DNA of 5,873 bases from NCBI GenBank assembly GCA_902797925.1, contig CADBUT010000090.1:1-5873 (forward strand), read 5' to 3'. Shown one piece after another: positions 1 to 4,981 of the stretch (position 1 is the stretch's first letter; every line of letters begins with the position of its first letter). Under the pieces are notes generated by a model. That model saw nothing but the letters and a program-made list of their open reading frames with translations, ran no database searches and was not told the origin of the DNA. The translations under genes and the position numbers were made by a program. Source of the DNA: an uncultured Spirochaetaceae bacterium. GTDB taxonomy: Bacteria; Spirochaetota; Spirochaetia; Treponematales; Treponemataceae.

Positions 1-692
1 GCGACAAAAAACCGTTCGGTTATGTTGACGAGTTCGGCAAATACCAGGGTTACGATGTTTACTTTGCAGAACGCATTGCAAAAGACCTCGGTGTTAAAGT
101 TAAGTATGTTCCAGTTGAAGCTGCCGCCCGTGTTGAGGTTCTTGAAACAGGCAAAGTTGACCTTGTTCTTGCAAACTTTACTGTAACACCCGCCCGTGCA
201 GAAAAAGTAGATTTTGCGCTTCCATACATGAAGTGTGCTCTCGGTGTTGCTTCTAACGACAAGGATTTGATTACAAAGCCTGAAGATTTGAACGGTAAGA
301 CTTTGATTGTTTCTAAAGGAACAACAGCAGAAACTTACTTTACAGAGAACTATCCTCAGGTAAATCTTTTGAAGTTTGACCAGTATTCAGAAGCTTATAA
401 TGCTCTGCTCGACGGCCGCGGTGCAGGTCTTTCTACAGACAACACAGAAGTTCTTGCTTGGGCAATCGAAAACCCGGGCTTCTCAGTCGGCATTGAATCG
501 CTCGGAAGCCTTGACACAATCGCTCCGGCTGTTTCAAAAGGCAACACTTCGCTTTTGAACTGGCTCAACAGCGAGATTAAGTCACTCGGCAAAGAGAACT
601 TCTTCCACGCAGACTATGAAGCTACTCTCCGCTCTGTTTACGGTCCAAAATCAGATGCTGATTCGCTTGTAGTTGAAGGCGGCGAGCTTTAA
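1..692 (+). CDS. Amino-acid ABC transporter substrate-binding protein, family 3, CjaA-like (5' partial)
   Basis: The gene enters from the left edge in the frame starting at base 3 and reads 229 residues to TAA at 690-692. It is a solute-binding protein of the SBP_bac_3 fold, which delivers an amino acid to an inner-membrane ABC permease from the periplasm or cell surface. Visible family marks, numbered from base 3, are KKPFGYVDEFGKYQGYDV (2-19), LANFTVTPARAEKVDFALPYM (56-76; Thr62 and Arg65 are at the usual ligand-carboxylate site), KGTTAETYF (105-113), and DNTEVLAW (146-153; Asp146 is at the usual amino-group ligand site). From memory the text is closest to CjaA, the cysteine-binding protein of Campylobacter, so cysteine or another small polar amino acid is a reasonable but unproven ligand. 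The start and signal peptide (about 40 residues) lie outside the window. A terminator follows directly, so the permease and ATPase genes are upstream or elsewhere. Confidence 0.93.
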   Translation, partial: DKKPFGYVDEFGKYQGYDVYFAERIAKDLGVKVKYVPVEAAARVEVLETGKVDLVLANFTVTPARAEKVDFALPYMKCALGVASNDKDLITKPEDLNGKTLIVSKGTTAETYFTENYPQVNLLKFDQYSEAYNALLDGRGAGLSTDNTEVLAWAIENPGFSVGIESLGSLDTIAPAVSKGNTSLLNWLNSEIKSLGKENFFHADYEATLRSVYGPKSDADSLVVEGGEL

Positions 693-710
693 GAATCTGT
701 AAAAGCACTA

Positions 711-758
711 TAATGGGCGTGTTTCTGTCTTATAAAACAGAGGCATGCCATTTTTTTT
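711..758 (+). terminator. Intrinsic terminator of the substrate-binding protein gene
   Basis: A hairpin of about 13 pairs (left arm ending in TCTGT at 728, right arm from ACAGA at 737 through GGCATGCC) has an 8-nt loop and is followed by eight T at 751-758. Several pairs are G-U on the plus transcript and become A-C mismatches on the minus transcript, so the structure is built to stop rightward transcription. An outer perfect 7-bp inverted repeat, GAATCTG at 693-699 and CAGATTC at 760-766, encloses it. Confidence 0.88.
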
Positions 759-768
759 GCAGATTCAG

Positions 769-1938
769 CTATTTCTTTACAGGAATTTTCTTCCGTATGT
801 CAGAAAGTCTGTTCAGTGCTTCGTTCAGTGTTTCATTCTTTTTTGCAAAGTGAATGCGGACATAGCGGTTTTCAGGTTCACGGAAAAATGATGAACCCGG
901 CACAGTGCCTACACCGACATCACGGGCAAGAACTTCTGCAAATTCTAAGTCAGACTCATAACCGAATTCGCTTATATCGATTAAGATATAATAAGCCCCC
1001 TGCGGTACGGTGTGCCTTATTCCAAGAGAATCAAGCCCGTTCAAAAAGAGGTTGCGCTTTTCTGTGTATTTCTGCTGCAAGTTTCTGTAATACTCATCGC
1101 CGAATTTTAAGCCTGTAACGGCAGCTTCCTGAAGAGGTGCTGCAGCACCGACAGTCAGAAAATCATGCACCTTTTTTATGCGTTCTGTAATTTCGGGATT
1201 TGCCTGTGTATAGCCCAAGCGCCAGCCGGTAATCGAATAAGTCTTTGAAAGCGAGTTGCATGTTATTGTGCGGTCTGCCATTCCGGGCAGACTTGCCATG
1301 TATGTGTGAACATTCGGTTTATAAAGAATATGTTCGTAAACTTCGTCGGTAATTACAAAGGCATCATATTTCTTTGCAAGAGCAGCAATTATCATAAGCT
1401 CTTCGCGTGTAAAGACTTTACCGCTCGGATTTGAAGGATTGCACAAGATTATTGCCTTGGGCTTCCGGCGGAAAGCATCTTCAAGAATTTCCGGGTCAAA
1501 ATTAAATTCAGGCGGATTGAGCGGAACATAAATTGGCTCTGCACCGCTTAAAATTGTGTCTGCACCGTAGTTTTCATAAAAAGGCGAAAACACAATGACT
1601 TTCTCGCCGGGGTTTGCAACACTCATCATTGCTGCCATCATTGCTTCAGTAGAGCCACAGGTAACGGTCAGCTCAGAATTCGGGTCTACATTAAGCCCGG
1701 AAAAATGCCGGATTTTTGCAGCAAGCGCCTCGCGGAAATTCTGTGCGCCCCATGTAATGGAATACTGGTGAAAATCTTCGCGTGTAACTTCGGCAAGCCT
1801 GTCTAAAATTTCGCGCGGCGGCTCAAAATCAGGAAATCCCTGCGAAAGGTTTACTGCTCCATATTGATTTGAGATGCGCGTCATTCTTCTGATTACGCTG
1901 TCTGTAAAATCTGCTGTTCTGTCTGAAAGTTGCGGCAT
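769..1938 (-). CDS. PLP-dependent class I aminotransferase (KAT/YbdL/aspartate aminotransferase group)
   Basis: A 389-residue cytosolic fold-type I aminotransferase that moves an amino group between an amino acid and a 2-oxo acid. Family marks are NLSQGFPDFEPP (30-41), TCGSTEAMMAA (93-103, phosphate loop), CNPSNPSGK (166-174), TDEVYEHILY (197-206; Asp198 holds the PLP pyridine N, Tyr201 its O3'), SLSKTYSITGWRLGY (229-243, with Lys232 the Schiff-base lysine), and YVRIHFAKK (359-367; Arg361 binds the substrate carboxylate). All key residues are present and the length is normal. The N-terminal NLSQGFPDF and the RIKKVHDFLT segment fit the methionine/glutamine-kynurenine aminotransferase group better than classic AspC, but the exact substrate cannot be read. 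The open frame extends 15 codons further upstream, but the start at 1938 is chosen because a GGTGGAG site lies 6 nt before it and the promoter lies inside the extension. Its 3' end faces the binding-protein gene. Confidence 0.93.
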   Translation of the reverse strand: MPQLSDRTADFTDSVIRRMTRISNQYGAVNLSQGFPDFEPPREILDRLAEVTREDFHQYSITWGAQNFREALAAKIRHFSGLNVDPNSELTVTCGSTEAMMAAMMSVANPGEKVIVFSPFYENYGADTILSGAEPIYVPLNPPEFNFDPEILEDAFRRKPKAIILCNPSNPSGKVFTREELMIIAALAKKYDAFVITDEVYEHILYKPNVHTYMASLPGMADRTITCNSLSKTYSITGWRLGYTQANPEITERIKKVHDFLTVGAAAPLQEAAVTGLKFGDEYYRNLQQKYTEKRNLFLNGLDSLGIRHTVPQGAYYILIDISEFGYESDLEFAEVLARDVGVGTVPGSSFFREPENRYVRIHFAKKNETLNEALNRLSDIRKKIPVKK

Positions 1939-1944
1939 TTTTTG

Positions 1945-1951
1945 CTCCACC
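1945..1951 (-). promoter_or_regulatory. Ribosome binding site GGTGGAG that decides the aminotransferase start
   Basis: On the minus strand GGTGGAG is followed by six bases and then the ATG at 1938-1936. The upstream in-frame ATG at 1983 lacks a comparable site, so the 389-residue form is favoured over the 404-residue one. Confidence 0.75.
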
Positions 1952-1965
1952 AATTGTTTTAATAG

Positions 1966-1994
1966 GTTATACAAAAAAATCACATTTTTTTCAA
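1966..1994 (-). promoter_or_regulatory. Sigma-70-type promoter of the aminotransferase gene
   Basis: Minus strand: TTGAAA (1994-1989), a 17-base spacer rich in A and T, then TATAAC (1971-1966). Five of six bases match consensus in each box. Predicted transcription start is near 1959, about 20 nt before the start codon, giving a short leader holding the GGTGGAG site. The 108-bp gap to the Nudix gene upstream is filled by this promoter, so the aminotransferase is probably transcribed on its own. Confidence 0.68.
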
Positions 1995-2046
1995 ATGGAA
2001 ATTAAAGACCTGCTTAATGAACAGGCTGCCGCGCAAAATTGAAGTT

Positions 2047-3201
2047 TCAGCCGAAAAGCTTTTCCCAGTCTTCATAAAACTTTTCTGCACTGGCTGAATA
2101 CTCAAGCAGTTTCAGGTGGGGAACTTTTTCGGCAAGCAGACGGACTATTTTCTGTCCTATGGAATACACATCATAAGAGCCTGAAAAAAGTTTCTGCCAG
2201 TCAAAAATTATTTCTTTTGGAGGAATTTCAACTTCTTTGTTATAGGACTGTCCTGAAAGAAAAGTTGCAAGACCTTCACCAATCACAGAATTATAGCCTC
2301 TTTCAAAATCAGGAATAATTTCGCGGTGGCAGACGTGTACAAACTCATGTACAATAACTTTTTCAAAAACTTCGAGCGTATCATTTTTGTGGTTCTGTGT
2401 TTTTGTGTACTGAGAAAATGAAAGAACTGAAATAACGCCCTGTCCGGCTTCTCCAATTATATAATCATAATATGGATGAAACTGTTCCAGAAAATTTCTC
2501 CAGCCTTCAAGTTCTGCAAAAATCTGAACTGTAATAATTGATTTCAGTTTTTTAAGGTTGAAAAACGCAAGCAGGCGGGAAAGATTTTCTTCCAGATTTT
2601 TCGTTACTTTTTTTACGAGTTCCTCATCGCATTCGTCATATAAAATCTTAAAAAAAGATGACTGGTAAGACTTTTCAAAAACCTGCAGCTGGCTCTTTAT
2701 GATTTTCATGACACGAAGTTCGCGTGCAATCATGTCATCTTCCGGATGGAGTCTGTTATATTCTGTATTTACTTTAATTGCTTTCTGAAGCGGAACGAAA
2801 TCCGGTGTAAAATCATGGGCGAGTTCGGCATTAGAATAGCAGGGTGCGGACTGCCCCCCTTCCGCATCGCAGTAATAATAATAGTTATCCTGAATAAAAA
2901 GCGGTTCATGCTTACCTTTCTGAATGCGGTGGACATAGCCCATTTCTTTTACACTTTCGCGGATTACATTAAGTCCAGACTCTTCCTTGACCTCGCGGAT
3001 CATTGCATCTACAGGGTTCTCACCCGCTTCTATTCCGCCGCCCGGAATCTTGTAAAAATGATTTTTCTGACTGTAAATGACGGCAAGCTTTCCATCCCTG
3101 AAAATCACCGCCCGCGCAGAATCGCGTCTGAAAATCTTTGATTCATCGCCAGCCAGAGACGGGTCGTAGTCTTTTTTATCCATGTCGAAAAGAAGATGCA
3201 T
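2047..3201 (-). CDS. Nudix hydrolase fused to an HExxH zinc-metallopeptidase-like domain
   Basis: A 384-residue two-domain protein with no signal peptide or membrane segment. Residues about 25-165 are a Nudix domain with a complete Nudix box at 55-77: Gly55, Glu61, then REVKEESGL (69-77). This family cleaves nucleoside diphosphates linked to another moiety, using Mg2+ held by the box glutamates; the substrate cannot be predicted. Residues about 170-384 are a mostly helical domain with VIVHEFVHVCH (282-292), an HExxH site (His285, Glu286, His289), and GEGLATFLSG (308-317), where Glu309 is well placed, 20 residues after His289, to be the third zinc ligand as in gluzincins. The EGLA motif recalls DUF2268/YjaZ-like or peptidase-MA-like proteases, which is inference. 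The start at 3201 is chosen because AAGGAG lies 6 nt upstream; an in-frame ATG at 3237 has no such site. The gene is divergent from the carboxyltransferase and shares its control region. The fusion is unusual, and I know of no characterised protein of this architecture. Confidence 0.85.
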   Translation of the reverse strand: MHLLFDMDKKDYDPSLAGDESKIFRRDSARAVIFRDGKLAVIYSQKNHFYKIPGGGIEAGENPVDAMIREVKEESGLNVIRESVKEMGYVHRIQKGKHEPLFIQDNYYYYCDAEGGQSAPCYSNAELAHDFTPDFVPLQKAIKVNTEYNRLHPEDDMIARELRVMKIIKSQLQVFEKSYQSSFFKILYDECDEELVKKVTKNLEENLSRLLAFFNLKKLKSIITVQIFAELEGWRNFLEQFHPYYDYIIGEAGQGVISVLSFSQYTKTQNHKNDTLEVFEKVIVHEFVHVCHREIIPDFERGYNSVIGEGLATFLSGQSYNKEVEIPPKEIIFDWQKLFSGSYDVYSIGQKIVRLLAEKVPHLKLLEYSASAEKFYEDWEKLFG

Positions 3202-3207
3202 GATTTT

Positions 3208-3213
3208 CTCCTT
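3208..3213 (-). promoter_or_regulatory. Ribosome binding site AAGGAG that decides the Nudix-peptidase start
   Basis: On the minus strand AAGGAG ends six bases before the ATG at 3201-3199. The only longer in-frame choice, ATG at 3237, is preceded by GTAACATAAATCC with no purine-rich site. This supports a 384-residue product beginning MHLLFDMDKK. Confidence 0.75.
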
Positions 3214-3255
3214 AATTTTATCTTCAAAATCTATCATGGATTTATGTTACTTACA

Positions 3256-3273
3256 ACAGCAGCTGCTTGCTGT
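3256..3273. repeat. Small hairpin and 10-bp palindrome in the Nudix-gene leader
   Basis: ACAGCA at 3256-3261 and TGCTGT at 3268-3273 are perfect inverted repeats around a 6-nt loop, and AGCAGCTGCT at 3258-3267 is a perfect palindrome. It lies about 55 nt before the Nudix start, inside its predicted leader. No T-run follows on either strand, so it is not a terminator. It could be an mRNA structure or a protein site; no function can be assigned. Confidence 0.4.
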
Positions 3274-3292
3274 GGAGTAAGCTGGCTAATCT

Positions 3293-3315
3293 TGACACAA
3301 AATTATTTTTTGTCA
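3293..3315. promoter_or_regulatory. Candidate operator O1: 23-bp dyad TGACA-N13-TGTCA
   Basis: The half-sites TGACA (3293-3297) and TGTCA (3311-3315) sit in a 23-bp near-palindrome centred on 3304; 10 of the 11 base pairs of each arm match, the only break being C against A at the sixth position. It ends two bases before the -35 box of the rightward promoter. The same half-sites with the same 13-base gap recur at 3347-3369. A dimeric repressor or activator is the simple reading; the regulator is not identifiable. Confidence 0.5.
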
Positions 3316-3317
3316 TA

Positions 3318-3346
3318 TTGACACTTATTCAGTCTTTAGTTATTAT
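3318..3346 (+). promoter_or_regulatory. Sigma-70-type promoter of the carboxyltransferase gene
   Basis: Plus strand: perfect TTGACA (3318-3323), a 17-base spacer, and TATTAT (3341-3346, five of six). The predicted start of transcription is near 3353, giving a leader of about 65 nt. This is the best-scoring promoter I can see in the window. Its -10 box overlaps the leftward -10 box by five bases. Confidence 0.7.
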
Positions 3347-3359
3347 TGACATAACTAAA
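3335..3359. promoter_or_regulatory. Perfect 9-bp inverted repeat over both -10 boxes
   Basis: TTTAGTTAT (3335-3343) and ATAACTAAA (3351-3359) are exact reverse complements separated by 7 bases, centred on 3347. The dyad covers both -10 boxes and the predicted rightward start of transcription. Its size suits a dimeric winged-helix or TetR-type regulator. It overlaps candidate operator O2, so the two could be alternative readings of one protected region. As RNA it would form only an A-U-rich hairpin with no T-run. Confidence 0.45.
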
Positions 3360-3370
3360 TAAAATGTCAT
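3342..3370 (-). promoter_or_regulatory. Candidate leftward promoter of the Nudix-peptidase gene
   Basis: Minus strand: ATGACA (3370-3365, five of six), 17-base spacer, AATAAT (3347-3342, five of six). Transcription would begin near 3335, giving a leader of about 135 nt. It faces the rightward promoter and the two -10 boxes share bases 3342-3346, so RNA polymerase could not open both at the same time. Confidence 0.5.
3347..3369. promoter_or_regulatory. Candidate operator O2: second TGACA-N13-TGTCA dyad
   Basis: TGACA (3347-3351) and TGTCA (3365-3369) have the same half-sites and 13-base gap as O1; the inner arms are less symmetric. Its centre (3358) is 54 bp from that of O1, close to five helical turns, so both would lie on about the same face of the helix. 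It starts just after the rightward -10 box and overlaps the leftward -35 box, where a bound protein could block both promoters. Caution: part of the TGACA signal is inherent in -35 boxes. Confidence 0.48.
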
Positions 3371-3408
3371 TTCGGCAGTGCCGGAATTCGTTCTGACAAT
3401 TCAAACAT

Positions 3409-3412
3409 GAGG
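3409..3412 (+). promoter_or_regulatory. Ribosome binding site of the carboxyltransferase gene
   Basis: GAGG ends five bases before the ATG at 3418. An in-frame TGA at 3394-3396, with no start codon between it and 3418, rules out a longer ATG-initiated product, so the short N-terminus of the protein is genuine. Confidence 0.65.
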
Positions 3413-3417
3413 TATTT

Positions 3418-4908
3418 ATGGAATACAATGTTGAGAAACAGCACGCAAAGGGAAAGCTCCACGCGATTGAGCGCATCAATGCACTTTGCGACAAAGATTC
3501 ATTTGTAGAGACTTATCAGGGTGTAAAGCACAATTGCACCAGCTTTGGCATGGATAAAAAAGAAATTCCGTATGACGGCGTAATTACGGGATTCGGAAAA
3601 ATAAACGGCCGTAAAGTTGCTGTCTATGCGCAGGACTTTACGATTCAGGGCGGTTCGCTCGGCCACATGCACGGCCGCAAAATTGCAGATCTTACAAAAA
3701 TGGCGATTGACGCGCGCTGTCCTGTAATCGGCATCAACGACTCGGGCGGAGCGCGCATTCAGGAAGGTGTTGAAGCACTCGGCGGCTACGGTAACGTCTT
3801 CAACCAGAACGTCCGCGCTTCTGGCGCAATTCCGCAGATTTCGATTATCGCAGGCCCTTGCGCAGGCGGTGCAGTTTATTCACCTGGAATCACAGACTTT
3901 ATCTTTACAGTTGATAAAGTAACCCAGATGTTCATCACAGGCCCGAAAGTCGTAAAGTCTGTAATGTTCATGGATATTTCCGCTGAAGATTTGGGCGGCG
4001 CAAGCATTCATGCACAAAAATCAGGCGTTTCACATTTCCGCTGTGAAAACGAAAACGAATGTTACGAGACAGTCCGCCGTCTGCTCGACTATATTCCGCA
4101 CTACTTCGGCGACAAGATTGAGCCGGATAAGAATTTCAAATTTGATGAGAAAAAAGCTGCAAAAAAAATCAACACAATTCTGCCGGAAAATCCGCGCCAG
4201 TGCTATGACGTGCGCGAAGTAATCAACTGTGTAATTGACGAAGATTCGTTTCTCGAAATTATGAAGGAATTCTCTGTAAACTGCGTAGTCGGCTTCGGCA
4301 AGATTGAAGGACGCACAATCGGCATTATTGCCAACAACCCGGCTGGCTTGGGCGGTGTACTTGACTGCGACGCTTCAGACAAGATTGCGCGCTTTATCCG
4401 CTACTGCGACAGCTTTGACATTCCGCTTCTAACTTTCGTAGATGTTCCGGGATTCATTCCCGGTCCGCAGGAAGAGCAGAAAGGCATTATCCGCCACGGC
4501 GCAAAGGTAATCTACGCATACAGCGAAGCTACTGTGCCGAAGCTTACGGTAATTATCCGCAAGGCTTATGGCGGCGCTTACATCGCTATGTGTTCAAAGC
4601 ATCTTGGAGCCGACTTTGTCTATGCATGGCCGCAGGCAGAAATTGCGGTTATGGGCGCAGAAGGTGCAATCGAAATTCTTTATGCAAAAGAACTTAAAGA
4701 CCCGGCAAAGGCACAGGAAGTTGCCGCTGCTTCTGAAAAATATAAGAGCGAGATTATGACACCGAATATTGCGGCAGAGCGCGGTTATATAACTGAAATC
4801 ATTAAGCCGGAAGATACAAGAAAGCGCATTGTTGCAAGCTTCGACTTCCTTGAAACCAAGATTTTCACGAACAAGCCGCTCAAAAAGCACGGCAACATTC
4901 CGCTATAA
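3418..4908 (+). CDS. Biotin-dependent acyl-CoA carboxyltransferase subunit (PCC beta / methylmalonyl-CoA decarboxylase alpha type)
   Basis: A 496-residue cytosolic carboxyltransferase with two crotonase-like halves. This family moves a carboxyl group between biotin on a carrier protein and an acyl-CoA such as propionyl-CoA/methylmalonyl-CoA. N-half marks are EKQHAKGKLHAIERI (6-20), QGGSLGHMHGRKIADL (77-92), NDSGGARIQEG (107-117) and GPCAGGAVYSP (146-156, oxyanion loop for one carbonyl). C-half marks are NNPAGLGGVLDCDASDKIAR (306-325), FVDVPGFIPGPQEE (340-353), RKAYGGAYIAM (381-391, second oxyanion loop) and WPQAEIAVMGAEGA (404-417); the end KKHGNIPL is typical. It is slightly shorter than most relatives, lacking about 15 N-terminal residues. 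No biotin carboxylase, biotin carrier or membrane decarboxylase gene is in the window, and a terminator follows at once, so it appears monocistronic and its partners must be encoded elsewhere. Carboxylase or Na+-pumping decarboxylase use cannot be told apart from this subunit alone. It has a strong promoter inside the dyad-rich divergent region. Confidence 0.93.
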   Translation: MEYNVEKQHAKGKLHAIERINALCDKDSFVETYQGVKHNCTSFGMDKKEIPYDGVITGFGKINGRKVAVYAQDFTIQGGSLGHMHGRKIADLTKMAIDARCPVIGINDSGGARIQEGVEALGGYGNVFNQNVRASGAIPQISIIAGPCAGGAVYSPGITDFIFTVDKVTQMFITGPKVVKSVMFMDISAEDLGGASIHAQKSGVSHFRCENENECYETVRRLLDYIPHYFGDKIEPDKNFKFDEKKAAKKINTILPENPRQCYDVREVINCVIDEDSFLEIMKEFSVNCVVGFGKIEGRTIGIIANNPAGLGGVLDCDASDKIARFIRYCDSFDIPLLTFVDVPGFIPGPQEEQKGIIRHGAKVIYAYSEATVPKLTVIIRKAYGGAYIAMCSKHLGADFVYAWPQAEIAVMGAEGAIEILYAKELKDPAKAQEVAAASEKYKSEIMTPNIAAERGYITEIIKPEDTRKRIVASFDFLETKIFTNKPLKKHGNIPL

Positions 4909-4921
4909 CAGCACTTACAAT

Positions 4922-4937
4922 TGATGCACACGCATCA
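4922..4937. repeat. Short hairpin just before the shared terminator
   Basis: TGATGC (4922-4927), loop ACAC, GCATCA (4932-4937): a perfect 6-bp inverted repeat starting 13 bases after the carboxyltransferase stop. It ends three bases before the A-run of the terminator. It could stabilise the mRNA 3' end or be incidental. Confidence 0.4.
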
Positions 4938-4940
4938 GCA

Positions 4941-4981
4941 AAAAAAGCCGCTAAGTCTGAAAACGACAAGGCGGCTTTTTT
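4941..4981. terminator. Bidirectional intrinsic terminator between convergent genes
   Basis: AAAAAAGCCGC (4941-4951) and GCGGCTTTTTT (4971-4981) are perfectly complementary. A T-G pair, a symmetric AA/AA internal loop and a further GTC/GAC stem continue the hairpin. The A-run on one side and the T-run on the other let it stop transcripts in both directions: the carboxyltransferase from the left and the oxidoreductase from the right. The stop codon of the oxidoreductase lies in this T-run. Confidence 0.9.

Noticed and set aside
816..1118. 100-codon plus-strand open frame
   Set aside because: Antisense to the C-terminal part of the aminotransferase; no ribosome site and no recognisable motif.
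2008..2025. Possible terminator of the Nudix-peptidase gene (CCTG/CAGG stem, minus strand)
   Set aside because: Only 4-5 pairs with a 9-base loop and a broken T-run (CTTTAATTT); too weak to call.
2746..3141. 131-codon plus-strand open frame
   Set aside because: It lies wholly inside the Nudix domain coding region on the opposite strand, which has full motifs, and the translated text shows no domain pattern.
3292..3297. First TTGACA as the -35 box of another rightward promoter
   Set aside because: The best -10 at 16 bases is CATATT (four of six); the promoter at 3318-3346 is far better. The hexamer is better explained as part of dyad O1.
3346..3351. Third TTGACA as a further rightward -35 box
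   Set aside because: At 16-18 bases downstream the sequence is CATTTCGG, with no resemblance to a -10 box.
3373..3383. CGGCAGTGCCG palindrome in the carboxyltransferase leader as a riboswitch or attenuator
   Set aside because: As RNA it leaves only a 3-pair stem, with no T-run or conserved aptamer features; the leader is too short for a known riboswitch class.
4594..4890. 98-codon minus-strand open frame opposite the carboxyltransferase
   Set aside because: Shadow of the conserved C-terminal half of the carboxyltransferase; lacks a promoter or ribosome site.
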